In this document: positions 1 through 8,530 of the stretch, piece by piece | Numbering within the stretch: position 1 is the stretch's first letter | How the letters are laid out: every line of letters starts with the position of its first letter | Assembly: GCA_026126205.1 (NCBI GenBank) | Contig: JAHCJP010000001.1 | Location: forward strand, 558,001-622,000 | From: Maricaulaceae bacterium | Lineage (GTDB): Bacteria > Pseudomonadota > Alphaproteobacteria > Caulobacterales > Maricaulaceae | Direction: 5' to 3' | Length of the DNA: 64,000 nt | Notes under the pieces: generated by a model | Databases searched by the model: none | Seen by the model: only the letters and a program-made list of their open reading frames with translations | What the model was told of the DNA's origin: nothing | Translations under genes and position numbers: made by a program

Positions 1-938
1 GCCATGTCTATGCGGCCGAGGGGCTGCGCATCCGCGAGATGATGCAGGACGTCACTCCGATGGTCGAACCCTTGTCCATCGATGAAGCTTTCCTTGACCT
101 TTCTGGTACAGAACGCCTCCATAACGCTCCCCCTGCGCTGACCCTGTTGCGCTTGCAACGGCGGATACTCGACGAGACCGGCCTGACCGTCTCGGTCGGG
201 CTGTCGTTCAACAAGTTCCTCGCCAAGACGGCGTCGGACCTCGACAAGCCGTACGGCTTCGCCGTCATCGGCCGGGCGGAGGCGCAGGCTTTCCTGGATC
301 CCCGCCCGGTGCAGAGCGTGTTCGGCGTCGGCCCCGCCTTCGCCGCCAGCCTGGCCAGGGGCGGAGTGCGTACGCTGGCCGATGCGCGCCGCCTGGGCGA
401 CGCGGAAATGACGAAGCGCCACGGCGAATCCGGCCTGCGGCTTTCCCGTCTCGCCCGCGGCGAGGACCATCGCCAAGTGACGCCGGACCATGAACGCAAG
501 AGCGTTTCGGCGGAGACCACTTTCGATGCCGACATCGCGGACCGCTCGACGCTGGAAGACCGGCTGTGGCCGCTGTGCGTGAAGGTGGCCGACCGCGCCA
601 AGGCGAAGGGCATTTCCGGCTCCGTGATCACCCTGAAACTGAAGACGGCGCAGTTTCGCACCCTCACCCGCCGCCGCACGCTCGGCGCGCCAACCCAACT
701 CGCCGACACCCTGTTCCGCGAGGGACGCGACATGCTGGGCAAGGAGACCGGCAAGCACGCCTATCGCCTGATCGGCATCGGCATTTCGGCGCTGGCCGAG
801 GGTGCGGCGGACGCCGTGGACCTGATCGACCCCGCCGCCGGCAAGCGCGCGGCGGCCGAACGCGCCATGGACCGCGCCCGGGCGAAATTCGGCGACAAGG
901 CCGTGGTCAAGGGCCGCGCGCTCAGGCGCGGGTCATAA
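1..938 (+). CDS. dinB: DNA polymerase IV, 5'-truncated by window edge
   Basis: Y-family translesion polymerase. The open frame runs in from the left edge (first whole codon at 3), so the start lies outside the window. The catalytic SIDEAFLD motif is encoded near 78-101, followed by the palm/thumb region and helix-hairpin-helix segment (FGVGPAFAASLARGGV). The little-finger domain covers the C-terminal third. The stop TAA at 936-938 lies inside the 3' end of the convergent hydrolase gene, a 17-bp overlap. DinB copies undamaged or lesioned templates with low fidelity. Nothing suggests inactivation in the visible part. Assignment to Pol IV rather than another Y-family member rests on overall similarity. 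Confidence 0.93.
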   Translation, partial: HVYAAEGLRIREMMQDVTPMVEPLSIDEAFLDLSGTERLHNAPPALTLLRLQRRILDETGLTVSVGLSFNKFLAKTASDLDKPYGFAVIGRAEAQAFLDPRPVQSVFGVGPAFAASLARGGVRTLADARRLGDAEMTKRHGESGLRLSRLARGEDHRQVTPDHERKSVSAETTFDADIADRSTLEDRLWPLCVKVADRAKAKGISGSVITLKLKTAQFRTLTRRRTLGAPTQLADTLFREGRDMLGKETGKHAYRLIGIGISALAEGAADAVDLIDPAAGKRAAAERAMDRARAKFGDKAVVKGRALRRGS

Positions 939-1794
939 GCCCGTCAAACCAGTCGAAGGGCATCGGCCAGAAGCGCGCTCCGGCGCGCGCGAACAGACCC
1001 TGATGACCGATCGCCGTCTGGCCGAGGTCTTCAGGGCGCAGCCACACCTCGTCCTTCGGCGCGTTCGGATACAGCTTCAGCACGTCGGCGGAGGCGGCGG
1101 GATTGGCCACCGGATCGTCCGTCGCTCCGAAGACGCGGATCGGGGCTGTCACCTCGGCGAACCAGTGCGGACGCAGATCGTCCAACTCGTCGCCATAATA
1201 ACCGGGGCGGAAACACCATCGCCGCCATTGCGTGAACACGCCCTTCGGCAGATCGGTTCCACCCCACACCCTGCCGGAGACATAGCCCTTCAGCGCCAGG
1301 CTGGCCGGGCCGCCCGCCAGCCAGAACGCCAGCACCAGCGGCCGGTAGGCCAGAAAATGCCGCCCCCAGTAGCCGGAGCCGACATTGACGAAGGCATGGC
1401 CCGCGGCGCGGTCGTTATTGGCGGCGAAGCCGATCAGATGGCCGCCGGCGCTGTGGCCGAGGGTGAACAGCGGCCGGTCCTTCGCCAGCGCCGCCGCCGC
1501 GTCCAGCGCCGCAGGCAGGTCCTTGCGGCCCCAGTCCATCAGGTCGGCGCGGAAACCGCGCAGGCTGGCCGGCGCCGAGGCCGCGACGCCGCGATAGTCG
1601 TAAAGCAGGCAGGCGTAGCCGCGCGCCGCCCCGGCCTCGGCGATGCGGCGGTAGAACTCCTTGGGGAAACCCGTTCCCGAAGAAATCAGCACCGCCGCCT
1701 TCGGCCTGTCCGGCGCGATGACAAGGCCGGACAGCGGATAACCGTCACGGGCGGCGATGGTCACGGTCTCGGCGCGGGTGGCGGAATCTGTCAT
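922..1794 (-). CDS. alpha/beta hydrolase family protein
   Basis: 290-residue cytoplasmic alpha/beta hydrolase. The nucleophile elbow GHSAG is present near residue 114, and an early oxyanion-region segment (SSGTGFPKEFY) precedes it. A late GATDDPVANP stretch probably holds the acid, and a C-terminal IGHQG probably holds the catalytic histidine. No signal peptide is visible. It resembles serine-aminopeptidase/lysophospholipase-like predicted hydrolases; the substrate cannot be told. Its 3' end overlaps dinB by 17 bp on the opposite strand. The next gene, a RidA protein at 1912, is divergent. Confidence 0.85.
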   Translation of the reverse strand: MTDSATRAETVTIAARDGYPLSGLVIAPDRPKAAVLISSGTGFPKEFYRRIAEAGAARGYACLLYDYRGVAASAPASLRGFRADLMDWGRKDLPAALDAAAALAKDRPLFTLGHSAGGHLIGFAANNDRAAGHAFVNVGSGYWGRHFLAYRPLVLAFWLAGGPASLALKGYVSGRVWGGTDLPKGVFTQWRRWCFRPGYYGDELDDLRPHWFAEVTAPIRVFGATDDPVANPAASADVLKLYPNAPKDEVWLRPEDLGQTAIGHQGLFARAGARFWPMPFDWFDGLMTRA

Positions 1795-1898
1795 GGGCGC
1801 GGTCCTCTGACGCGACGCAGCATGCCCGATGACGCGCGCGTCAAGTCAAGCGGCCATGTTGCGCGCCGGGCGCGCCCCGCCTATCACCGCCAAAGACC

Positions 1899-1905
1899 GA
1901 GGAGG
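1899..1905 (+). promoter_or_regulatory. ribosome binding site fixing the RidA start
   Basis: GAGGAGG lies 6 nt before the ATG at 1912. It decides that ATG over the long in-frame upstream extension, which runs antisense to the hydrolase gene. Confidence 0.7.
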
Positions 1906-1911
1906 CCCGCC

Positions 1912-2373
1912 ATGTCCGACGCCGAAACCCGCCTGAAGCAACTGGGCGTCGCCCTGCCCAGCCCCGCCGCACCGGTGGCCAATTACGTACCCTTCGTGCG
2001 CACGGGCGCCAGTCTTTACGTCTCGGGTCAGGTCAGCCTCGGCCCTGACGGGCTGATGAAAGGCCGCCTCGGCGAGGACATGGATATCGCCGCCGGCCAG
2101 GCCGCCGCGCGCCAGTGCGCCGTTAACCTGATCGCGCAGGTGAAAGCGGCGCTGGGCGGCGACCTGTCGCGCCTGAGGCGCGTGGTCAAGCTGGGCGGGT
2201 TCGTCAACGCCGCGGGGGATTTCACCGACATTCCCCAAGTGATCAATGGCGCGTCGGACCTGATGGTGGCGGTGTTCGGCGATGCGGGTCGCCATGCGCG
2301 CTCCGCCGTCGCCTGCCCCACCCTGCCTCTCGGCGCGGCGGTTGAGATCGACGGGGTGTTCGAGGTCAGCTAG
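1912..2373 (+). CDS. RidA family protein (YjgF/YER057c/UK114)
   Basis: 153 residues, somewhat longer than the classical 125-130 residue RidA. The family deaminates reactive enamine/imine intermediates, such as 2-aminoacrylate, in the cytosol as a homotrimer. Recognisable segments are YVPFVRTGASLYVSGQ, the central VNLIAQVKAALGGDLSRLRR and the C-terminal RSAVACPTLPLGAAVEID, with the conserved Arg of the active site. It resembles the longer RidA subgroup, so activity on 2-aminoacrylate is not certain. It converges on the SDR gene with a 4-bp overlap. Confidence 0.9.
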   Translation: MSDAETRLKQLGVALPSPAAPVANYVPFVRTGASLYVSGQVSLGPDGLMKGRLGEDMDIAAGQAAARQCAVNLIAQVKAALGGDLSRLRRVVKLGGFVNAAGDFTDIPQVINGASDLMVAVFGDAGRHARSAVACPTLPLGAAVEIDGVFEVS

Positions 2374-3113
2374 CTCTTCAGCCCCCCGTCCACATTGATC
2401 ATCGCTCCGTTCACATAACTCGACTCGTCGCTGGCCAGCCAGGCGACCAGCGCCGCCACCTCCTCCGCCGTTCCATAGCGCCGCGAGGGTACGGACAAGC
2501 GCTGCATGTCGGCGGTTTCACCGTCGGCGGGGTTCATGTCGGTGTCGATCGGGCCGGGCTGGACGATGTTGGAGCGGATCCGGCGCCGCCCGAACTCGCG
2601 CGCCGCGCCGCGGGCCAGAAGCTGCACCCCGGCCTTGGAGGCGCAATAGACGCCGATGCCCGGCACCGTCGCCCCTTCCGCCGCCACCGAACCGATGGTG
2701 ATGATCGCGCCTTCGTCGTTCATCACGTCGTAGGCGGCGCGCATCGCCTCGAACGGCGCGCGCAGATTGACCGCCATGGTGCGGTCGAACTCATCATCGC
2801 TGCATTTGCGGATCGTGGTCTGCGGATAGACGCCGGCGTTGTTGACCAGAATGTCCAGCCGCCCCAGCCGCTGCGCCGCCGCGCGCACCAGCGCGTCGGT
2901 GGCGTTCTTCTGCGCGGCGTCGCACTGGAACAGCTCGGCCCGGCGGCCGAGGGCGCGAATCTGCTCCGCCACCGCCTCGGCCCCGGCTTTCGAGCCGCCA
3001 TAGCTGATCGCCACGTCCGCCCCGTCCCGCGCCAGGCGCAGCGCGATGGCCGCGCCGATGCCGCGCCCGCCGCCGGTGACCAGCGCCGCCTTGCCGTCCA
3101 GCAATCCCGTCAT
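2370..3113 (-). CDS. SDR family NAD(P)-dependent oxidoreductase
   Basis: 247-residue classical short-chain dehydrogenase/reductase. The N-terminal cofactor motif is TGGGRGIG (residues 14-21), followed by NNAG and the catalytic Ser with YCASK. The C-terminal substrate loop ends in INVDGGLKS, typical of FabG-like members. It starts with ATG at 3113. The substrate is not recognisable; FabG-like naming would be a guess because no fatty-acid genes are nearby. The stop overlaps that of the RidA gene by 4 bp. Confidence 0.92.
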   Translation of the reverse strand: MTGLLDGKAALVTGGGRGIGAAIALRLARDGADVAISYGGSKAGAEAVAEQIRALGRRAELFQCDAAQKNATDALVRAAAQRLGRLDILVNNAGVYPQTTIRKCSDDEFDRTMAVNLRAPFEAMRAAYDVMNDEGAIITIGSVAAEGATVPGIGVYCASKAGVQLLARGAAREFGRRRIRSNIVQPGPIDTDMNPADGETADMQRLSVPSRRYGTAEEVAALVAWLASDESSYVNGAMINVDGGLKS

Positions 3114-3192
3114 GTCCTTTCCTCCCCCACAACTGTGATCGGATCACGTCTAGCGCGCCCGCCCCCTTGGCCCAACACGGATTCGCGCCAAG

Positions 3193-4350
3193 ATGGGGCG
3201 GATGACCGCGCTTTCCATCCGCACCGTTTCATCGCTGTCAGGCGTTCCGGCCGCGGCCTGGGACCGTCTCGCCAATCCGCCGGGAGCGGAATACGACCCG
3301 TTCCTGAGCTGGAATTTCCTGCAGGCGCTGGAGGAAACGGGCTGCGCGGCGCCGGAGTCAGGCTGGGCGCCGCGGCACCTGATCGCCGAGAACGACGCGG
3401 GCCGCACCGCGGGCGTCATGCCGCTTTATGCGAAATCGCATTCCTACGGTGAATATGTGTTCGACCATGCCTGGGCCGCCGCCTATGAGCGCGCCGGCGG
3501 GTGCTATTACCCGAAACTGCTCACCGCCATCCCGTTTACGCCGGTCACCGGGCGGCGGTTGCTGTCAGCCGACGCCGCCGTGCGTGCGGCGCTGGCGCGG
3601 GCGGCGGTCGATCTGTGCGAACGCTGGGGCGTCTCCGGCTGGCATGTGAACTTTCCGGATGAACCGTCGCGTGCCGCGCTGGACGGCCTCGGCCTGTTGC
3701 CGCGCACCGACCGGCAGTTCGTGTGGGAGAACCCGGGCTATCAAAACTTCGACGAATTTCTGGGCGCCCTGTCGGCGCGCAAGCGCAAGGCGGTCCGCCG
3801 CGAACGTCGCGCTGCGCTGGACGGCGTCGGGATATTGCGCCTGACCGGCGCGGACATCCGCCCCGAACACTGGGACGTGTTCTTCGCCTGCTATCAGGAC
3901 ACCGGCGCCCGCAAATGGGGCGCGCCCTACCTGAACCGCGACTTTTTCGCGCTGATCGGCGAGCGCATGGCGGACGACATCCTGCTGTTGCTCGCCCGGC
4001 GCGAGGGACGCTTCATCGCCGCGGCGCTGAACTTCATCGGCGGCGGCGCCCTTTACGGCCGTCACTGGGGACGGCTGGCGGACCAGCCCTTCCTGCACTT
4101 CGAGCTGTGCTATCACCAGGCCGTCGACTTCGCCATCGAACGCGGGCTTTCACGCGTCGAAGCCGGGGCGCAGGGCGAACACAAACTCGCCCGCGGCTAT
4201 GTTCCGAAAACCGTGCATTCGGCGCATTATATCGCCGATCCCGGTCTGCGCGCCGCGCTGGTCGACTACCTGCCCCGCGAACGCGAAGCAGTGGCGGAGG
4301 AGGTGAAGGTCTTGCGCGACTACGCGCCCTTCCGCAAGCTGGGCCAATAA
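3193..4350 (+). CDS. FemAB-like GNAT family acetyltransferase (DUF482/peptidogalycan type)
   Basis: 385-residue protein matching the DUF482/FemAB-like family, which has two tandem GNAT-like folds. Typical segments are FLSWNFLQALEETGCA, the H/Y-rich stretch after residue 75, and a C-terminal GAQGEHKLARGYVPKTVHSAHYI motif near residue 320. The second Met (codon 4) is an alternative start. The family is widespread in proteobacteria, but its acceptor is not settled in general; transfer of an acyl or aminoacyl group is inference. It lies 20 bp upstream of the HIT gene on the same strand and is probably co-transcribed. Confidence 0.85.
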   Translation: MGRMTALSIRTVSSLSGVPAAAWDRLANPPGAEYDPFLSWNFLQALEETGCAAPESGWAPRHLIAENDAGRTAGVMPLYAKSHSYGEYVFDHAWAAAYERAGGCYYPKLLTAIPFTPVTGRRLLSADAAVRAALARAAVDLCERWGVSGWHVNFPDEPSRAALDGLGLLPRTDRQFVWENPGYQNFDEFLGALSARKRKAVRRERRAALDGVGILRLTGADIRPEHWDVFFACYQDTGARKWGAPYLNRDFFALIGERMADDILLLLARREGRFIAAALNFIGGGALYGRHWGRLADQPFLHFELCYHQAVDFAIERGLSRVEAGAQGEHKLARGYVPKTVHSAHYIADPGLRAALVDYLPREREAVAEEVKVLRDYAPFRKLGQ

Positions 4351-4370
4351 CCAGACAGGGACCAAGCCCG

Positions 4371-4802
4371 ATGAGCCTCGACGGCGCTTATGACGACGAC
4401 AACATCTTCGCCAAAATCCTGCGCGGCGAGGCGCCGTGCGTGAAGGTGCACGAGGACGGCGACGTCCTGTGCTTCATGGACATTTTTCCGCAATCGCCGG
4501 GGCATGTTCTGGTCGTGCCGAAGGCGCGGGCGCGCAACATGCTGGACCTGGACGACGGCGCCCTGAAGGCCGCGGTGGTGCAGGTCAAACGCATGGCGAA
4601 GGCGGTGAAAACAGCTCTGGACCCGGAAGGCGTGGTGGTGACGCAGTTCAACGGCGCCCAGGCGGGTCAGACCGTGTTCCACATCCATTTCCACGTCATT
4701 CCGCGCTGGCGGCATCAGCCGCTGGGCCGTCATGGCGGCGGCCAGGCCGACATGGACGAGCTGAAGCAACAGGCGGCGAAAATCGCCGCGGCGCTGGACT
4801 AG
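4371..4802 (+). CDS. HIT (histidine triad) family protein
   Basis: 143 residues, a Hint-type nucleotide hydrolase. The triad HIHFH (His104, His106, His108) is followed by VIPRW, and the N-terminal NIFAKILRGE and FMDIFPQSPGHVLVVPK segments are typical. The family hydrolyses phosphoramidates such as AMP-lysine. The start ATG at 4371 is the first Met that gives a normal HIT N-terminus; further upstream extension would overlap the acetyltransferase gene. It ends 11 bp before the convergent clpA stop. Confidence 0.93.
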   Translation: MSLDGAYDDDNIFAKILRGEAPCVKVHEDGDVLCFMDIFPQSPGHVLVVPKARARNMLDLDDGALKAAVVQVKRMAKAVKTALDPEGVVVTQFNGAQAGQTVFHIHFHVIPRWRHQPLGRHGGGQADMDELKQQAAKIAAALD

Positions 4803-4813
4803 CCAACCCGGCG

Positions 4814-7135
4814 CTAGCGCACGGTTTCCTTGGCGCGTTTCGCGCCGCCCTTCGGCTTTTGCGGTTTCAGGCGGTCGGCGGGTACGATCTCGAAATCGAG
4901 CCGTTCGGGGTCCGCGGCGTCGACATCGACCCTCACCAGACCGCCGGATTTCAGCTGTCCGAACAGGATCTCGTCGGCCAGCGGCTTCTTGACGTGTTCC
5001 TGGATCACCCGCGCCAGCGGCCGGGCGCCGAACTTCTCGTCATAGCCGCGGGTGGACAGCCATTGCGTCGCCGCATCAGTCAGCTCGAAGGTGACGCCGC
5101 GGTCGGCGAGCTGGGCCTCGAGCTGCAGCACGAACTTCTCCACCACGCGGCCGACGATGGCCGGGTCAAGGCCGTTGAAGGGGATCACCGCATCCAGCCG
5201 GTTGCGGAATTCCGGCGTGAACAGCTTTTCTATCGCCGCCTGGTCCTCGCCCTCGCGCTTGCTGCGGCCGAAGCCGATGGCTTCCTTCGCCGCATCGGCG
5301 GCGCCGGCGTTGGTGGTCATGATCAGCACGATATTGCGGAAGTCGACCTTCTTGCCGTTGGCGTCGGTCAGCGCGCCATGGTCCATCACCTGCAGCAGGA
5401 TGTTGAACAGGTCCGGGTGCGCCTTCTCGATCTCGTCCAGCAGCAGCACGGCGTGCGGATGCTGGTCGACCGCGTCGGTCAGCAGGCCGCCCTGGTCATA
5501 GCCGACATAGCCCGGCGGGGCGCCGATCAGGCGGCTGACGGTGTGGCGCTCCATGTATTCGCTCATGTCGAAGCGCAGCAGCTCCACCCCCTGGATGGAG
5601 GCCAGCTGGCGCGCCACCTCGGTCTTGCCGACGCCGGTGGGGCCTGAAAACAGGTAACAGCCAATGGGCTTTTCCGGCTCGCGCAGGCCGGCGCGGGCCA
5701 GCTTGATGGCCGCGGCCAGCTTGCCGATCGCCTCGTCCTGGCCGAACACAACGCGCTTCAGGTCCGCGTCCAGCGATTTCAGCGCCGCGGCGTCGTCCTT
5801 GGTCACGGTCTTGGCGGGGATGCGCGCCATGCGCGAGACGATGTCCTCCACCTCCTTGACGCCGATGGTCTTCTTGCGCTTCGACACCGGCGTCAGCCGC
5901 ATGCGCGCCCCGGCCTCGTCGATCACGTCGATGGCCTTGTCGGGCAGTTTGCGGTCGCCAATATAGCGCGCCGACAGGTCCACGGCCGCCTTGATCGCCT
6001 CGTTGGTGAAGCGTACGTCGTGGAAGTCCTCGAAATAGGACTTCACCCCCTGCAGGATTTTCACCGCGTCGGCCGGGCTCGGCTCGACCACGTCGATCTT
6101 CTGGAAGCGGCGGGCCAGCGCCCGGTCCTTCTCGAAATGCTGGCGGTATTCCTTGTAGGTCGTCGAGCCCATGCAGCGCAGAGAGCCGGATTGCAGCGCG
6201 GGTTTCAGCAGGTTCGAGGCGTCCATCGCCCCGCCCGATGTGGCGCCGGCGCCGATCACTGTGTGGATCTCGTCGATGAACAGGATCGCACCCTCGCGCG
6301 CCTCCAGCGCCTTGATCACCTGTTTGATGCGCTCCTCGAAATCGCCGCGATACCGGGTTCCGGCCAGCAGCGCGCCCATGTCGAGCGCGAAAATAGTGGC
6401 ACCGCGCAGAATGTCCGGCACCTCGTCCTCGACGATCTTGCGGGCCAGCCCCTCGGCGATGGCGGTCTTGCCGACTCCGGGGTCGCCGACCAGCAGCGGG
6501 TTGTTCTTGCGGCGGCGGCACAACACCTGGACGCAGCGCTCCACCTCCGCCTCGCGGCCGATCAGCGGATCGACGCCGCCGGCGCGGGCCTTGGCGTTCA
6601 GGTCGGTGCAGAAGGCGGCCAGCGGATCGTCCTTGGCCTTCTCGCCCCCCTCATCTTCATTCGCGCCGCGCACCGGCCGGGCCTCCACCGCCCCCGGTTT
6701 CTTGGCGATGCCGTGGGAGATGAAGTTGACCGCGTCGTAACGGGTCATGTCGCGCTCGGCGAGGAAGTAGGCGGCGTGGCTCTCGCGCTCGGCGAACATC
6801 GCCACCAGCACGTTGGCGCCCGTCACCTCCTCGCGCCCGGCGTTCTGCACATGGATCACCGCACGCTGGATCACGCGCTGGAAGCCGGCGGTGGGCTTGG
6901 CGTCCTCGTTATCGTCGACGGCCAGCTCGTTCAGGTCGTTGTCGATATAGTCGGTCAGCGTGGCGCGCAGTTCCTCAAGGTCGAGGTCGCAGGCCCGCAT
7001 CACCGCGCCGGCGTCCTCATCGTCGACCAGCGACAGCAGCAGGTGCTCCAGGGTCGCGTATTCGTGGCCGCGCTCGTTGGCGTAACCGAGGGCCCGGTGC
7101 AGCGAGTCTTCCAGAGAAGCGGAGAATGAGGGCAC
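4814..7135 (-). CDS. clpA: ATP-dependent Clp protease ATP-binding subunit ClpA
   Basis: Hsp100 AAA+ unfoldase that feeds substrates to ClpP. The N-terminal repeat domain begins PSFSASLEDSLHRAL. The first Walker A is GDPGVGKT (residues 217-224) and the second, GPTGVGKT, lies near residue 500. An IGF-type loop for ClpP docking appears as EAIGFGRS. I chose the GTG at 7135 (773 residues): it gives the family N-terminus and lies 5 bp after the clpS stop, with an AAGGA Shine-Dalgarno sequence. An ATG at 7162 would overlap clpS and add nine atypical residues. clpS-clpA is a standard two-gene operon. Confidence 0.96.
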   Translation of the reverse strand: MPSFSASLEDSLHRALGYANERGHEYATLEHLLLSLVDDEDAGAVMRACDLDLEELRATLTDYIDNDLNELAVDDNEDAKPTAGFQRVIQRAVIHVQNAGREEVTGANVLVAMFAERESHAAYFLAERDMTRYDAVNFISHGIAKKPGAVEARPVRGANEDEGGEKAKDDPLAAFCTDLNAKARAGGVDPLIGREAEVERCVQVLCRRRKNNPLLVGDPGVGKTAIAEGLARKIVEDEVPDILRGATIFALDMGALLAGTRYRGDFEERIKQVIKALEAREGAILFIDEIHTVIGAGATSGGAMDASNLLKPALQSGSLRCMGSTTYKEYRQHFEKDRALARRFQKIDVVEPSPADAVKILQGVKSYFEDFHDVRFTNEAIKAAVDLSARYIGDRKLPDKAIDVIDEAGARMRLTPVSKRKKTIGVKEVEDIVSRMARIPAKTVTKDDAAALKSLDADLKRVVFGQDEAIGKLAAAIKLARAGLREPEKPIGCYLFSGPTGVGKTEVARQLASIQGVELLRFDMSEYMERHTVSRLIGAPPGYVGYDQGGLLTDAVDQHPHAVLLLDEIEKAHPDLFNILLQVMDHGALTDANGKKVDFRNIVLIMTTNAGAADAAKEAIGFGRSKREGEDQAAIEKLFTPEFRNRLDAVIPFNGLDPAIVGRVVEKFVLQLEAQLADRGVTFELTDAATQWLSTRGYDEKFGARPLARVIQEHVKKPLADEILFGQLKSGGLVRVDVDAADPERLDFEIVPADRLKPQKPKGGAKRAKETVR

Positions 7136-7140
7136 GGCGC

Positions 7141-7470
7141 TTATTCCTTTTCCATCGTGCACTGGAGAGGGTGCTGCGCCCTGCGCGCCGCGTCCATCAC
7201 CTGGGCCACCTTGGTTTCAGCCACCTCGAACGTATAGACGCCGCAAACCCCGACGCCGTTCTGGTGCACATGAAGCATGATCCGGGCCGCTTCCTCCGGC
7301 GGCTTGCTGAAAATGCGCACCAGCACCTCGACGACGAACTCCATCGGCGTGAAGTCGTCGTTCAGCAGCAGCACCCGGTACAGCGAGGGCTTTTTGGTCT
7401 TGGGCCGCGTGCGTACGGCGACGCCGGTTTCGCGTCCGGGGTCCGTTCCGTTTTTGCGCCGCTCGCCCAT
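7141..7470 (-). CDS. clpS: ATP-dependent Clp protease adaptor ClpS
   Basis: 109 residues. ClpS delivers N-end-rule substrates to ClpA. The core [20 protein letters not shown] with the NDD substrate-pocket residues, then [19 protein letters not shown] and ETKVAQV, is complete. The start at ATG 7470 gives the usual short basic N-terminus. An upstream in-frame ATG at 7605 would add 45 residues without family support. The stop is 5 bp from the clpA start, which implies translational coupling. Confidence 0.94.
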   Translation of the reverse strand: MGERRKNGTDPGRETGVAVRTRPKTKKPSLYRVLLLNDDFTPMEFVVEVLVRIFSKPPEEAARIMLHVHQNGVGVCGVYTFEVAETKVAQVMDAARRAQHPLQCTMEKE

Positions 7471-7618
7471 CGAATCCGTTCCAGAGCGCGGTTGCCTTTT
7501 GGAAAGATAAGCAAGCCGCAGGCCGGGGAAAGCCCCCTTTGTGCAATCCATCCAAAGCGTGACTGATTCTGCGGCTGGAATCCTAACAAGGCGCGAATTC
7601 GCCACGGAGAAAAGAAAA

Positions 7619-7643
7619 GGGCCCGGTGCAGAACACCGGGCCC
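7619..7643 (-). terminator. rho-independent terminator of the phasin gene
   Basis: Perfect 10-bp stem (GGGCCCGGTG at 7619-7628 with CACCGGGCCC at 7634-7643) and a 5-nt loop. Read on the minus strand it is followed directly by a T-rich tract. It lies 36 bp downstream of the phasin stop. Confidence 0.85.
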
Positions 7644-7679
7644 AGTCGGGGAGGAAGCTGTAAAGTCTGGGGTCGCGTC

Positions 7680-8363
7680 TTAGCGCTGCGACTGCACCAG
7701 TTCGACCGTCGCGGCGAAGCGGTCGTTCAGCGGCTTCAGCGAAGCCTTGACGGCGCCAGCGTACAGGTCGGTCGTCTTGTTGATCTCGGCCAGATAGGCG
7801 TCCATCGCCGACTTCACGAAGTCGGTCTGGATTTCGACCATCTCCTGCACCGACTTGGCGGTGGACAGGGCCTTGGCGGCGGCGACACCGTCTTCCATCG
7901 ACTTCTTGGCGAAGGCGACGGCGTTGGCGTTCAGGGTTTCGGCGCCCTTGCCGGCGGCGGTCGCCGAGGCGATCATCGCATCGACGTTTTCCTTGGCGAA
8001 GGCGTTGGCGTCATTAACGGCCGTCAGGGTCTTCTCGAAGCCTTCCTTGAAAGCTTCGTTGCCGGCGACGGTCATGGTGTCGAGGGTGTTCTTCACGGTC
8101 ATGGTCTTGGTTCCTTGGCGCATGGGGGAGGATTGCTTGCGGGTTTTCGGGGCAGGTTTTGCCGCAGCCTTGGAGGCGGCCTTGGCGCGAATCTTTTTCG
8201 CCGCCGGCTTCGCGGCGGTCGCTTTCCTAGCCGCCGGCGCTTTTGCGACCGGGGCTGCGGCCGGCGCCTTTACGGCTACGACCTTCGCCTTGACGGCCGG
8301 TTCGGCATTCGCCGGGACGGCTTCGGCAGGCGATTTGACTTCGGTTTCGGTTTTCTCGGTCAT
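7680..8363 (-). CDS. phasin family protein with histone H1-like N-terminal tail
   Basis: 227 residues. The C-terminal ~135 residues form a phasin domain: amphipathic helices, [23 protein letters not shown] and [19 protein letters not shown]. Phasins coat polyhydroxyalkanoate granules. The first ~90 residues are Lys/Ala/Pro-rich ([19 protein letters not shown]), like histone H1 or PhaM-type DNA-binding tails. An internal ATG at 8102 has a better Shine-Dalgarno (AAGGAA, 8 nt away) than the long start at 8363, so a short 140-residue phasin is probably also made. The gene has its own promoter and terminator. Confidence 0.85.
   Translation of the reverse strand: MTEKTETEVKSPAEAVPANAEPAVKAKVVAVKAPAAAPVAKAPAARKATAAKPAAKKIRAKAASKAAAKPAPKTRKQSSPMRQGTKTMTVKNTLDTMTVAGNEAFKEGFEKTLTAVNDANAFAKENVDAMIASATAAGKGAETLNANAVAFAKKSMEDGVAAAKALSTAKSVQEMVEIQTDFVKSAMDAYLAEINKTTDLYAGAVKASLKPLNDRFAATVELVQSQR
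8111..8116 (-). promoter_or_regulatory. internal Shine-Dalgarno for a short phasin isoform
   Basis: AAGGAA on the minus strand, 8 nt before the in-frame ATG at 8102 (MTVKNTLD). Initiation here would yield the phasin domain without the basic tail. Confidence 0.5.
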
Positions 8364-8408
8364 GGTCTTCGGTTTCTTGATCCGCTACATTTCGCGGTTG
8401 CAGCATGT

Positions 8409-8436
8409 CATATAAGACATTTCGCACTTGCGTCAA
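8409..8436 (-). promoter_or_regulatory. sigma-70-type promoter of the phasin gene
   Basis: TTGACG (minus strand, at 8431-8436), a 16-nt spacer and TATATG (8409-8414), about 45 bp upstream of the ATG at 8363. An inverted repeat ATGTC-N6-GACAT (8405-8420) overlaps the -10. A TGC-N3-GCA element (8447-8455), resembling binding sites reported for PhaR regulators, lies just upstream of the -35. The regulator assignment is inference. Confidence 0.6.
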
Positions 8437-8530
8437 GAAATTTTTGTGCAGCGCAGCAAATTTTCGCTCATGCGGATTGGAAAGCTCTCCTTAACCCTCT
8501 GGAAATGTGCTTGATCTTCAATCCCGGCCC

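Noticed and set aside
1003..1911. N-terminal extension of the RidA gene
   Set aside because: Antisense to the hydrolase; ATG 1912 has a strong Shine-Dalgarno and gives the family start.
7136..7162. ATG 7162 as clpA start
   Set aside because: Overlaps clpS and adds nine residues not typical of ClpA; GTG 7135 has the Shine-Dalgarno and family N-terminus.
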